Shown: positions 15,624-24,536 of the stretch, piece after piece | Numbering within the stretch: position 1 is the stretch's first letter | How the letters are laid out: every line of letters begins with the position of its first letter | Source: a virus | Length of the DNA stretch: 41,351 nucleotides | IMG/VR virus record: IMGVR_UViG_3300044699_000128 | Span: 1 to 41,351 of that record | Direction: 5' to 3' (one strand) | The notes under the pieces: generated by a model | Databases searched by the model: none | The model's input: the letters and a program-made list of their open reading frames with translations, nothing else | What the model was told of the DNA's origin: nothing | Made by a program: the position numbers and the translations under genes

Positions 15624-17047
15624 AGTCCATTCAGCAGTTGCGTCCAGGTGCGACCGCCGCCAGCAACAGCGGTCCAGTTCGCGAATTCGGTGTTGACCTC
15701 GCTCCAGATGCGCAGCGCGTCGAAGTCTGAACCCGGGCCGTGGTTTCCGGCAGCACCGAGCAACAGGTCACGCCACGTCAGGCCACCGATCACCATTGAC
15801 TGCCAACTGGTGTAGATGTCACACATGTCTTGGACACGGGTGCCGCACACACCGTTGGCCGGGCCGGACTGGCGCTCAACGGTGATGTAGGGCAACGACA
15901 TCAGCCTGAACTCGTCGCGTTGGTCGATCGACAGTCTGGTTTCGGTTTCCTCCCCGACGCTGATGTAGCGATCGTCTTGGCAGTATTCGCTGGGTAGCTG
16001 GAGAAGCAGCACATCGCCTGAGGCGTTGATCTGCACAATCGCGTCGCGTGCGTCGCAGTCATGGGCAATGAGGCGTAGTTCGGTGCGTGGTGAGCGACGG
16101 CTGCGGTTGGTGGGTATAGGGAATTCACGGTTCACCGGGTCGATGACGAGCGTCGCCGCGGGGCGACCATCGGAACTTTGCCCGGCGTAGGAGATCCGGT
16201 TGTCGTCGTCACAGTCCCCCAGCATCGGGCTGCATATGCCGATTGTCAGGTCGTTGCACGGGCTGTTGGGGTCTTTGAGCCGGATGTTTGTGGTGTCGGT
16301 AATCGTTGCTGTGGTGCAGACGTTGACGTTGACGGCGGCTTCTTGTGTGACCTTAACTTCGTCGTAGTAGAACAGGGTGGTGTTAGGTGGGATGCCCAGT
16401 GCGACAACCCGGAAGTCGGTGATGGTCGCATCAAGCGTGGGTGTCATGGTGAAGGTGATGTAGCGCCACTCCGCGTCGTCGATGATCTCGGCGTCAGACA
16501 ACACCGTGGATACGGTACCGTCCGAATAGGATAGTGTGAGTTGTATCTGAACTGCGTTGTAGCCCTGCGGTGAGAGCACCCAGCACGAGGCTGTCAACGG
16601 AATGTCAGACATGATACCGGCCATGGACGGGTGCACGATGCCGACCGAGGCGCTCGTGCCGTCGGGGGTGATCCGGCCGGACATGGCGCCGGAGTGGGCG
16701 AATGTCGCCGAGTCGACGAGGGTGCCGCCCGTCGCGGTCCACGGTGCTGTGCCAAGCTCGAAGGAAGAGTTGCTCGTGAAGTTCGTTTCGACACCTGATG
16801 CGATCAAGCAGTAGCTGAGCAAGGTGTTCAGCGGCGGTTCGGTGTCATACCACAATCCCTTACTGCACGACAGAAGCAGATTGCCGTCTGCGTCGTATGC
16901 GATGTAGGGCCGCAGGGTGACTACTTCACCGGTGACGGTGTTGGTGCGCTGGACGCCGCCGTACAGGACCGCTGGCGTGTCGGTCCAGTCGGCCTCGATG
17001 CGAACGTACGCCTCGTTGGGGAACGTGGTCGCGGTAATGGTCGGCAC
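15620..17047 (-). CDS. Minor tail protein with CBM4/9-like domain
   Basis: Intact 475-aa frame. Residues about 90-240 (TNFTSNSSFELGTAPWTATG, FAHSGAMSGRITPDGTSAS, DAEWRYITFTMTPTLDATIT) match the carbohydrate-binding CBM4/9 layout, with N-SFE, a G-W pair and the terminal F strand. The N-terminal 80 residues (EAYVRIEADWTDTPAVLYGG) form a beta domain and the C-terminus (WRDLLLGAAGNHGPGSDF) is mixed. It probably contacts cell-wall sugars during adsorption. It follows the tape measure directly. Confidence 0.7.
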   Translation of the reverse strand: MPTITATTFPNEAYVRIEADWTDTPAVLYGGVQRTNTVTGEVVTLRPYIAYDADGNLLLSCSKGLWYDTEPPLNTLLSYCLIASGVETNFTSNSSFELGTAPWTATGGTLVDSATFAHSGAMSGRITPDGTSASVGIVHPSMAGIMSDIPLTASCWVLSPQGYNAVQIQLTLSYSDGTVSTVLSDAEIIDDAEWRYITFTMTPTLDATITDFRVVALGIPPNTTLFYYDEVKVTQEAAVNVNVCTTATITDTTNIRLKDPNSPCNDLTIGICSPMLGDCDDDNRISYAGQSSDGRPAATLVIDPVNREFPIPTNRSRRSPRTELRLIAHDCDARDAIVQINASGDVLLLQLPSEYCQDDRYISVGEETETRLSIDQRDEFRLMSLPYITVERQSGPANGVCGTRVQDMCDIYTSWQSMVIGGLTWRDLLLGAAGNHGPGSDFDALRIWSEVNTEFANWTAVAGGGRTWTQLLNGL

Positions 17048-18863
17048 TACAACCCCCTTGCCCCGTAAGCCATCTCGGTGCCAAGTGCTTTGTTGTTGCG
17101 GTCGACAACGCGGACCATGTATGTGTCAAGCTGGTCGTTGCCGATGAATACGTAGCACCATTGGCGCGTCGCCACCCATGCCGAGCATTGAGGCCAGACC
17201 TGAATCTCTGGCCAGTTGCGCTGCCCGTCCCGGCTTGGACAGCGGGATGATGACTTCCGGTCCAGCTTCACCGACTATGGCCTGGTATTCGGGCCGTTGA
17301 CGATGCCACCTTCAGCGAATTCCGAGAACGGCCGTGTACCGCCGGACGGTAGCCCGGCGCTGTTGTTGAGCGCTCGCGCCATCGCGGCGGCATGAGCCAG
17401 CGCTTCAGCGGTCTTCTTCGCCTTCTCCTGGATGACGTCAAGCCATGCCTGGTTGCCGACGGGATGTCAGCGAACGCCATCGCCTCGTCGAACATGGCGT
17501 GTAGCTGTGTGGTGTTGGCTCCGGCGGCGCCTGCTTGCTTGTAGAGGGCTTCGGTGAGCCGGTCCTGCATGTCCGCGGCCTGCTGTGAGGTGATCTTGCC
17601 TTGCGCAAGCAGGGCCATGACTTGGTCGTGGATGGCTTTGAGCGCGGACTCGAACGCCCGCAGGTTCTCGCGGCCCTCCTTGGTGGTGATGTTGAAGGTG
17701 CTGCCGTTCTGCTTGATGGCCTCGGTGAGCCGGTCCAGGGCTTCCTCGTAGGCGATTTCTGAATCCACCAACGCGAACGCGGCATTGTATGCATCGTCCA
17801 TGGTGCGTACCAGTTCTTCCATGGCCTGTTGTTGCTTTTGTGTGGCCACAACGTTGGCTTCTTGTTGGTAGTTCAGGTCGTTGAGGGCATCACCGAACAG
17901 TTCGGTGGAGTCGGCGGCGTTGTCGGAGTCTTGAATCCATATGCCGAATATGCCGGTGAGGAACGGTACGGCGTCAGCGATTTTGCGGACCCAGCCGTAC
18001 AGTTCGGCCATTATGAACAGCAGGCGCCCGATGTTGACGATCAACTGCGCGACCATCATGATCAGGTCGTGCAAGGCGATACGGCCTTCGTCCCCGGTGG
18101 CCGCCATCAGTTCGAAAAATTCACCCAGCGCCGAACCGAGGATCTCGAAGTCTTTGCCAAGTTCGTCGATGAACGGCGCCAGCTTCGGGCCGATCCGCTG
18201 TACGGACTTAAGGATCCGGTCGACCATGCCAAGCAGGCCGCGAGTCAACGGCTCCACGAACAGCGAGGACTGCAGGAAGATGCTGCGCAGCAACGGTGTC
18301 CATTGATCGAACGCCAACCGGATTTGGTCTAGGCCTTTGAGTGTTTCGATGATGAACGGTTCCGCGAGCCCGGCCAGCTGGATGCGCAGATTAGTGAATA
18401 CGTCTGTGGCTTTGGTTCTGACCTGTTCGAACTGGAATGCCAAGATCACACCGATGGTGGCGAAGGCGGCACCCAGGGCAGCAGACACCAGAGCCGCCAG
18501 CGCGCCGGACAGGATCGGCAACGCCAAAAGCAGGGCGCCGACGATGGCGGCTTTCGCTTCCATCGGCAACGCCGAGATGCCGTCATCGAGAGCGGAGGCC
18601 AGCGCAGAGGAGATCCGGACGAACCAGCCCTTCTTGTCGTTGCGGTTGAACCGTCTCTTGGCGCCGTCTTCGAATTCCTCGGCTAGCCGCTCTCCCGCGT
18701 GACCACCGGTTTGACTGACAGACTTCTCCAGGGATCGACCGAGACCGGTGTGGATCTCCCGTTCCATGTTGTTGACGGCCTCTTCGACCTCGTGTTTGAG
18801 GCCTTGGGTGAACGGTCGCATGTCCGCCTTGACGGCGATATATGCCTCACCCAGCTTTCCCAT
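17047..18863 (-). CDS. Tape measure protein, two frameshifts
   Basis: ATG at 18863 begins MGKLGEAYIAVKADMRPFTQ, then GLKHEVEEAVNNMEREIHTG, the usual start of actinophage tape measures. A long hydrophobic block (LSGALAALVSAALGAAFATI) and extended helices follow. Frameshifts near 17460 and 17275 hide the C-terminus, which in other frames reads FAEGGIVNGPNTR then GEAGPEVIIPLSKPGRAAQL, a hallmark tape-measure ending, and stops at 17047. Total about 605 aa, implying a tail of roughly 90 nm at 0.15 nm per residue. The short length suggests a siphovirus with a modest tail. Confidence 0.85.
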
Positions 18864-18891
18864 GCAAACATAGTAGATCAGAGCGTCTTAG

Positions 18892-19434
18892 TTAGTCAGC
18901 GGCGAATGCTTGCGCCATCGTCTTGATCTGGGTAAAGTCCCGCCGCACCGCCACGCCCACCGGTAGCCGGTTGAGTTCAAGATCGAACAGTGTGCGGCTC
19001 TTGTCGTCCTGCCCGTCCCAAAGCAGCATGTAGGCGGCGTCTAGCCAGTCACAATATGCCACGGTGCGGGCGGAGACTCCCTCGCGCAGGAGTCGTCCGT
19101 TGATATAGGGCCAGCCCTGGATGCAACGCTTGGACAGGTTACGCACCCACCACCAATCGCGCCCCCCAGCTCTCCCAAGAGCAACCCGCGCGGCGTTAGC
19201 CCATCGATCGTCACGATCAGGGAACTGCAACGAAACTCGGAGCATTGCCTCACATTGATCTTCACAGACAGCTCCCGGGAGGATCCCAGTAAGCCCTTCC
19301 AGATCCGCCCCAACCAGTCCGAGCCATTCGTATGCAGTGTCAGGGTACAAGTCCCATTCGACATCGAAGCAGACCACTCGTACTTGCCCTGGCCGAACCG
19401 TCTGAAAGACATCAACGCCGTGCCCGGGATGCAT
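18892..19434 (-). CDS. Tail assembly chaperone, frameshifted partner
   Basis: The frame from 19434 lacks a ribosome site and overlaps the upstream chaperone gene by 23 nt, as expected for the second part of a ribosomal-frameshift product. The protein (RDWWWVRNLSKRCIQGWPYI, NGRLLREGVSARTVAYCDWL, DAAYMLLWDGQDDKSRTLFD) shows the W-NL---GWP-ING and DWLDA-Y motifs typical of actinophage chaperone 2. It lies just upstream of the tape measure. As written, it is in the +1 frame relative to the upstream gene. Confidence 0.75.
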   Translation of the reverse strand: MHPGHGVDVFQTVRPGQVRVVCFDVEWDLYPDTAYEWLGLVGADLEGLTGILPGAVCEDQCEAMLRVSLQFPDRDDRWANAARVALGRAGGRDWWWVRNLSKRCIQGWPYINGRLLREGVSARTVAYCDWLDAAYMLLWDGQDDKSRTLFDLELNRLPVGVAVRRDFTQIKTMAQAFAAD

Positions 19435-19840
19435 TCGTTGTCTTCTTCGCCGCCGTCGTCTTCTTCGCTGCTGCCTTCTTTGCTGGTTTCTTTGCTGGCG
19501 GCGGCGCGTCGTCGGGCAGTTGTTGTTCGCGCATCTTGCCGTTGCCGAAGATGTTCATGACATCGGCCAGGTCGATTTCTCCCGTCAGCATCTTTGTTTC
19601 CACGAAGTCGCGGTCGTCGGGATTGATGAAGCGAGATTCGGCAACATCGAGAACCGTCGTCCCGATCTTGGAGGAAAGCTCGGCCTTGATGCTGATGTCA
19701 TCGGTCGCCCTGAACTGGGCATGGAGCCGGTTAAGCACCCGGCGCAACGCAATGAGTTGCCCCTCGCTGCTGTACTTGAACTGCATCTCCCGTCCGGCCA
19801 GCGTCAACGGGAACGTATCTTCGACAACTTCCTCAGCCAT
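19412..19840 (-). CDS. Tail assembly chaperone 1
   Basis: From ATG 19840 (MAEEVVEDTFPLTLAGREMQ...) the frame gives about 142 aa with an N-terminal beta/alpha domain (FKYSSEGQLIALRRVLNRLH), a helical middle (SSKIGTTVLDVAESRFINPD) and a Lys/Ala-rich tail (PAKKPAKKAAAKKTTAAKKT). Small acidic chaperone plus basic linker before the frameshift site is the usual layout. It acts in tail tube and tape-measure assembly. Confidence 0.75.
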   Translation of the reverse strand: MAEEVVEDTFPLTLAGREMQFKYSSEGQLIALRRVLNRLHAQFRATDDISIKAELSSKIGTTVLDVAESRFINPDDRDFVETKMLTGEIDLADVMNIFGNGKMREQQLPDDAPPPAKKPAKKAAAKKTTAAKKTTNASRARR

Positions 19841-19850
19841 GCTGACCATG

Positions 19851-20360
19851 TTACGGCAAGCGCGAACGTGATACAGGAAGTGACTTCGTGACGAAGCCGT
19901 TCGCCCGCCCGTACAAATGCATAGGTGTGGTCAGATAGCGGACGGGCCGCTTGTTGCCTGGATGTTTGACCTCAGGGAACCAGAACATTGTCTTGGTCCG
20001 GCGTCCCTTTGACTTGTGCTGAATAAGCAGCGAGCCCCGCTCCCAGCGGAACCTCAGAATCTTTCCCTGCTTGGAGATGATGCGGTGTGCTTCCGACCCC
20101 TGATGAACCGTGGCAGCCCAGTCGGTGTTGGCGCCCACGTAACCGGAGACGATGTTGACACCGACGTCGATTTTCGCGTTCAAAGCGTTGATCAATGGAC
20201 GCCCGGACTTGCGGCGTCCTGAACCGGACAGGTGGTCGCCACGGGGCGCCAGCCGCCGGGCGCCTGTGAGGATCTCGCGCGAGGTGCGCTGAACCAGCGG
20301 TGTCGTCAGCCGCTGAGCCGTCGAATACACCGCCGGGTAGTCAAGCACTACCCTTGCCAT
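19851..20360 (-). CDS. HK97 gp10-like neck/tail-completion protein
   Basis: Intact 169-aa frame. The middle reads VGANTDWAATVHQGSEAHRI then ISKQGKILRFRWERGSLLIQ, the HQGs--H-I--K-gK-LrF signature of gp10-type head-tail connection proteins, followed by KHPGNKRPVRYLTTPM (the conserved HPG-k---fL segment). These proteins join the head to the tail. It partly overlaps a small membrane gene upstream. Confidence 0.75.
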   Translation of the reverse strand: MARVVLDYPAVYSTAQRLTTPLVQRTSREILTGARRLAPRGDHLSGSGRRKSGRPLINALNAKIDVGVNIVSGYVGANTDWAATVHQGSEAHRIISKQGKILRFRWERGSLLIQHKSKGRRTKTMFWFPEVKHPGNKRPVRYLTTPMHLYGRANGFVTKSLPVSRSRLP

Positions 20361-20451
20361 CGCCGTCCCTTCCGCGGTCGATCCATTCCCACAACCACAC
20401 CACGGCCAGGAAAGCTAGCAGGCCCAACAGGACCCAGCCAACTGCGTCCAT
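20341..20451 (-). CDS. Tiny single-pass membrane protein (36 aa)
   Basis: A 36-codon frame from ATG 20451 reads MDAVGWVLLGLLAFLAVVWL followed by WEWIDRGRDGDGKGSA: one hydrophobic helix and a charged tail. It overlaps the start of the gp10-like gene by 20 bases in another frame. Its position between two connector genes is unusual for a membrane peptide. Function unknown. The composition makes it a convincing gene despite its size. Confidence 0.6.
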   Translation of the reverse strand: MDAVGWVLLGLLAFLAVVWLWEWIDRGRDGDGKGSA

Positions 20452-20460
20452 AAAACGAAC

Positions 20461-20988
20461 TTAACAGCAGCGCGGCAAACCCACCAGGACAGGCATCGAA
20501 CGTTCGATGCAGTCGGCGGTCAGATTCACTGTTGAAGTACCCGCCAGCCACAGGCGCCCGCGCGGTAGCAGCGGACCCCAGCAGCACAATGCTTTGCGCA
20601 TTGCCTCCATGTCGTTGGCGTCGGTCTGCGCCGCCACCGTCCAGTCCGTGCATGACGGACCTGCGTGGGTTCCCATGCCGGGGACACACCGCACCACACC
20701 CAATGTCAACTCGACTGCCCACGACACTGGGAAGCAGCCGTTGCCTTTGGCTGGCTCGGTGTCTGGCAACGGGAATGTCGACGACGGGTACATGTTGCCG
20801 ATGCGCACGTAGGCCAGGCCGGGACAGCACACCTTGTCCAAGGCACTGTCGGCGTCCACGTCCTGAATGGTGAGGTCGCCTGTACGCAGGCAGCAGTTGG
20901 CGGGAGGGTTCGGGTACGTGTCCAGCAAGTCACACAGACAGGTGAGAAGCTGGTTCGCCATCGGGATGAGCGTTGTCTCGTCGGCCAT
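20461..20988 (-). CDS. Cys-rich head-tail connector / tail terminator-like protein
   Basis: Intact 175-aa frame with paired cysteines throughout (LLTCLCDLLDTYPNPPANCC, KVCCPGLAYVRIG, CCWGPLLPRGRLWLAGTSTV, ending GLPRCC). The N-terminal helix and the GPLLP-GRLWLAGTSTVNLT strand match a family placed between capsid and tail genes in actinophages, generally considered a connector or tail terminator. Stop and start overlap its neighbour at 20988. Confidence 0.6.
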   Translation of the reverse strand: MADETTLIPMANQLLTCLCDLLDTYPNPPANCCLRTGDLTIQDVDADSALDKVCCPGLAYVRIGNMYPSSTFPLPDTEPAKGNGCFPVSWAVELTLGVVRCVPGMGTHAGPSCTDWTVAAQTDANDMEAMRKALCCWGPLLPRGRLWLAGTSTVNLTADCIERSMPVLVGLPRCC

Positions 20989-21770
20989 TATGGGCTGGTC
21001 ACCGTCCGTGGGACATTCAGCTCAGGGGCGTAGATGCGCAGCCGCTGCTTGAGCCGATAGGGGTTGAGGGCTGTGATCACCATGTCGACTTCCCACATAC
21101 CTGTCAGGCCGCCTTCGAGGATCTCGGTTGGGTCAAGCATGTCGATGGTGATGCCGTTACGCGCCAGCGATGTCACGCGGGAAGACAGCCTGCATTCCGC
21201 ACCCGGTGTGCAAGCTTTCCCGAACTCACACGCCAGCGTTGAAGAAGCTGTGAGCAGCGGGGTCGGTATCGGGTCGCCGCGCTTGTAGGTGACAACGAGG
21301 ACGTTGGCGCCGTCGTCGGTGTCCATGTCCGCGCAGACCGGCCAGCATTCCCCGCCGGTACGCACCAGCCAGTGGTTGTCGTCGACACGATATGTTCCAG
21401 GGTCGACGACAACACCGCCGATGGTTACCTGCGTTACCGAATCCACAGGCCCCATCAGCCGCAGCTGGCAGCGAGGATCGCAGCAACAGATCCCCGCGCA
21501 GGCGCAGTTGAACCAGGTGCCGTTGAAGATGTAAGGCACCCACGTTCCGCCGGACCAGTCGTAACCCCAGAATTCGCCGAGACCGTCCTGGCAGCGTTTC
21601 AAACCGCAGGGGCGCACAGTCACGTCGCACAACCCGTACATGCGGCCTGTTGCCGCCCACATGAAGAGCGCTGCGAATTCTTTGCTCGCGACCTGGACGG
21701 CAGGGTCAAGCCCGGACCAGGTGTCACAACAGATCGGATCGGGGATGGTCCACCCGCATGGGGCTGCCAT
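20988..21770 (-). CDS. Cys-rich head-tail adaptor-like protein
   Basis: Intact 260-aa frame beginning MAAPCGWTIPDPICCDTWSG. The N-terminal helical part (VQVASKEFAALFMWAATGRM) is followed by a cysteine cluster (FNCACAGICCCDPRCQLRLM), a strand-rich middle (DSVTQVTIGGVVVDPGTYRV) and an acidic VTYKRGDPIPTPLL segment. These are the usual features of the actinophage adaptor family next to the portal/capsid cluster. Adaptors dock on the portal and gate DNA. Confidence 0.6.
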   Translation of the reverse strand: MAAPCGWTIPDPICCDTWSGLDPAVQVASKEFAALFMWAATGRMYGLCDVTVRPCGLKRCQDGLGEFWGYDWSGGTWVPYIFNGTWFNCACAGICCCDPRCQLRLMGPVDSVTQVTIGGVVVDPGTYRVDDNHWLVRTGGECWPVCADMDTDDGANVLVVTYKRGDPIPTPLLTASSTLACEFGKACTPGAECRLSSRVTSLARNGITIDMLDPTEILEGGLTGMWEVDMVITALNPYRLKQRLRIYAPELNVPRTVTSP

Positions 21771-21819
21771 GTCTTACCTCCCTGTTGCTCTGCCCAACCC
21801 GGGCTCCTTGTCTACTAGG

Positions 21820-22380
21820 TTACGGGACGAAAATCTGTTGCTCCGTCCACACCGTTGTCACCGACGCGTCCGTGACACGGATGGTGAACGTGCCCGGCCG
21901 GTATGGGTAGGTGTGGTTGGAGGCCCCGGATTCAGCGGCGCCGTTGGTTGAGGTGCCGTCGCCCCACGTGATGTTGACGGTGCCGTTGCCAGCGAAGTTC
22001 GCGTAGTTCAGCGTGATCGCCAGCGGGTTGCCGCCAACGTTCATGGTGATCGTGGAAATCGTTGGCGACTGAGCGTTGTCGGCAGCGCAAGTGTTGGGGT
22101 CCTTGAATGCGACGGTGCCGTTGTTCGCGGCGAACGTGATGTTGGTGCCCGCCACGTAGCCGGACAACAGGTCCGCACCGCTGGGCTCCAGCGCCAGCGC
22201 ACCGATGGAGAACAGTTCCTCCGGAATCCAGATCGACGGCTGCGGAGTCGTTGACAGGATACGGATTTTGTTGTTGTTGTCGCGATTGGCGACACCGCCA
22301 GCCCAGCACTGGACGCGCTGGGCAACCGACTGCAACATAGCGTAAGTCGGGACGGTGATTGTCAAAGAGCCGCCAGCCAC
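21820..22380 (-). CDS. PKD-domain virion protein
   Basis: Intact 186-aa frame. The N-terminal 100 residues (GSLTITVPTYAMLQSVAQRV, PQPSIWIPEELFSIGALALE) are unassigned. Residues 105-186 (FAGNGTVNITWGDGTSTNGA, HTYPYRPGTFTIRVTDASVT) are a PKD/Ig-like domain with the WGDG and HTY motifs. Such domains decorate capsids or tails. The next gene to the right ends in a related domain. Confidence 0.6.
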   Translation of the reverse strand: MAGGSLTITVPTYAMLQSVAQRVQCWAGGVANRDNNNKIRILSTTPQPSIWIPEELFSIGALALEPSGADLLSGYVAGTNITFAANNGTVAFKDPNTCAADNAQSPTISTITMNVGGNPLAITLNYANFAGNGTVNITWGDGTSTNGAAESGASNHTYPYRPGTFTIRVTDASVTTVWTEQQIFVP

Positions 22381-22391
22381 AGTGAACCCTC

Positions 22392-23336
22392 CTATGTGAC
22401 AGTGATCGTTGCGGAACGGTACGTCGGCGATGAGTAGCCAGTTGGTGTAAACGTCGCCGTGTAGGTACCTGCCACGTACGAGTGGCTCTTGGTGGTGCCC
22501 GTGGTGACCGTTTCCACGGTCAGGTCACCCCAGTCGATGGTTGCTGGAAGGATCGGGTCGCCGTTGGCGTCCAGTGGGAAGGTACCGATGCGGGGTACTG
22601 AGGCCAGGCCGGAAGTTGGTGCTACCGCGAACACTGGCGTCAGGTCCTGGCAGCCGCACTGCCCAGGCGGAGGTGCCAGCGTTGTCCACTGGAAACACTT
22701 GTGTGCGCGTGGATCAACGGCCACCAGCAGCACGTCCGGCAGTCCGATGTCAGGTCCGGACTCGTGAACGATGACGTTATATGGGCCGGTGCTCCACTGG
22801 TTGCCGCCGCGGGTGATGCCGGTGACGGTGAAGTTGACGACACCGTTGTTGATGGTGACGTCGCCGATCATGCCCTGTGTGATGCGTGGCAGCAGGCCGT
22901 AGCCGTAGGTGACATCTTCGTCGGTGCACTCGTCTTCGGTGTTGGTCCAGAACTCCAGCGCGAAGTTTGCGGCCTCGGGTGAGTCCGGAATTGTGCACCA
23001 GCCGACCGCTTGCGGTGTGACCGCGTCGTTGTAGATCAGCGGCTCCGCGGAGACGATGTTGAACAGCTCCGGGTCCACGTTGCAGAAGGTGACAGTCACC
23101 TCGTACCAGCGCAGGATCGGAGCCTTCGGCTTGTCCACACAGATGTCACCGTTGGCGTTGAGCTGCAACGCGTCCTGACGTTCCTGCAGCACCTTCGTCA
23201 ACGCGATGTCGACGAACGATTCGGTGACGGCGTAGTCACAACCGTTCGAGGTTCCGTCCGGTACTTCACCACAGGGTCCAAGGCGTGTGACCCGTGCGGC
23301 TGGTGCACGGACAACGGAGTGGCATACCGATGGCAT
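22392..23336 (-). CDS. Probable major tail protein with C-terminal Ig/PKD domain
   Basis: Intact 314-aa frame. The N-terminal 230 residues (VTESFVDIALTKVLQERQDA, LRWYEVTVTFCNVDPELFNI, NFALEFWTNTEDECTDEDVT, PRITQGMIGDVTINNGVVNF) resemble tail-tube proteins of actinophages. The last 80 residues (LPATIDWGDLTVETVTTGTT, KSHSYVAGTYTATFTPTGYS) form a PKD-like domain, a common add-on exposed on the tail surface. It lies between capsid and tail chaperone genes, the usual place for the tail tube gene. Confidence 0.65.
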   Translation of the reverse strand: MPSVCHSVVRAPAARVTRLGPCGEVPDGTSNGCDYAVTESFVDIALTKVLQERQDALQLNANGDICVDKPKAPILRWYEVTVTFCNVDPELFNIVSAEPLIYNDAVTPQAVGWCTIPDSPEAANFALEFWTNTEDECTDEDVTYGYGLLPRITQGMIGDVTINNGVVNFTVTGITRGGNQWSTGPYNVIVHESGPDIGLPDVLLVAVDPRAHKCFQWTTLAPPPGQCGCQDLTPVFAVAPTSGLASVPRIGTFPLDANGDPILPATIDWGDLTVETVTTGTTKSHSYVAGTYTATFTPTGYSSPTYRSATITVT

Positions 23337-23618
23337 TTACTCCTCCTTTATCTCGTTGTCCGTGCCCTGCACGGGTTGCTTCTTGCGCGGGCGGCCACGC
23401 TTCTTAGGCTTTGCCTCCGCCGCTTCGTCGCCGTCGTCGTCTTCCTCGTCGGTTTCGAAGCGCGCATAAACCTCTAGCGGGACAGCGAAGCCGGTCGTCG
23501 GCCAGGTCACCCATTGCAGCGTGTTGCCGGGTAGACCCATGTCTTCGATGACGGCCAGCAGCCGTTGCCCCACGTCCTTATGCTGCCCGGGTTCCGGTGT
23601 GATGATCACTACGTCCAC
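23337..23618 (-). CDS. Small protein with AT-hook-like basic tail
   Basis: From GTG 23618 (VDVVIITPEPGQHKDVGQRL...) the product has about 93 residues: a short alpha/beta part and a C-terminal acidic stretch (ETDEEDDDGDEAAEA) followed by KPKKRGRPRKK. The RGRP core is AT-hook-like. In a structural operon the tail may bind nucleic acid or simply be a charged linker. Stop and start positions overlap neighbours by a few bases. Confidence 0.55.
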   Translation of the reverse strand: MDVVIITPEPGQHKDVGQRLLAVIEDMGLPGNTLQWVTWPTTGFAVPLEVYARFETDEEDDDGDEAAEAKPKKRGRPRKKQPVQGTDNEIKEE

Positions 23619-24471
23619 AGGGTCACCGCCTTCGCGAAACCGCCGCATTCGTAAGTCACCACGTACTCGCGTTCGGCGATCAGTTTCATCTGGTTTGTGG
23701 TGCGATCCAGGGAACCTTCGACCGGCGCTATGAGCACCCCGTTGTCTGGGGTACGCCAGATCGTGGTCTGCCCGGTCAGGTACATCCAGAACACACCGTC
23801 GGCTGGCACAGCGCCCGCAGGGTCATGGTTGGCGTAGCAACCAGCGGAGACCACGGTGCCCATCGGCGTGCGCCAGCGGGTGCCGTCGAACTCTATGAGG
23901 TGCTCGCGCTTGAGATAGTTCAGTACCGGGATCGCCACGTGCAGATAACCGGGTACCCCGTACTGGATGGGGTTGGCCGCGGTGCCGCAGTAGCGTGCAC
24001 GCTCAAGCTCGGAGAGCACGTCAACGACGTTGTCTCCTGCGCCTACGACGGTTTCGATGCCGTCGCCTGTGATCAGGCCCGGCGACTGGCCGAAACCTGA
24101 AGTGGAGAAGACGTCTTCAACCGCTGACTGCTCAACGCCTTTGAGGCGTTCGATGACGAACGCCCTGTCCTCTTCATAACTGAAACCCGCGGCAACCACA
24201 TTGCAGCGTGGCGGTAATCAGGAACGGTGCCCCGACAACGCTGGTGGTGCCGTTGAGGTTCCAGAACGCGGCCTTCGAGTCGTGCGGGGCCGCACACTTC
24301 ACCTCGTACGCGTTTGCCTTGCCACACAATGCGGTGTTGTAGCGGACGCCGCCCGTCTGCCCGTGCGGCGGAATGTCCAACGGCCCGACGGCAGCCTGGA
24401 GGATGCCGTAGCGCAGCGGCATCGACGGTGTCGGCTTTGCAACTGGTACTGGCGGGGGTTGTCGCTACCAT
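23609..24471 (-). CDS. Virion structural protein, frameshifted
   Basis: ATG at 24471 gives MVATTPA, then after a C-homopolymer indel PVPVAKPTPSMPLRYGILQA, SKAAFWNLNGTTSVVGAPFL and LQCG. A second indel near 24185 leads into AAGFSYEEDRAFVIERLKGV, GIETVVGAGDNVVDVLSELE, IPVLNYLKREHLIEFDGTRW and FWMYLTGQTTIWRTPDNGVL. Total about 287 aa. Position directly downstream of the major capsid gene and the beta-rich makeup suggest a head or head-decoration component. No specific family is recognised. Confidence 0.55.
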
Positions 24472-24536
24472 CAGTCACCTCCTTCAGCGACTTGTGGAAG
24501 GGAGGGCCAAGGTTTGACCCTCCCCTACCTGATCGC

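Noticed and set aside
16178-16534. Plus-strand ORFs opposite the tail genes (for example 118 aa here and 121 aa at 17941)
   Set aside because: They are antisense frames of intact minus-strand tail genes with low-complexity Val/Arg-rich products and no start signals.
23337-23618. AT-hook protein as a transcription factor
   Set aside because: The single RGRP core lies in a charged linker within a structural operon; one such tail is too weak to claim DNA-binding regulation.
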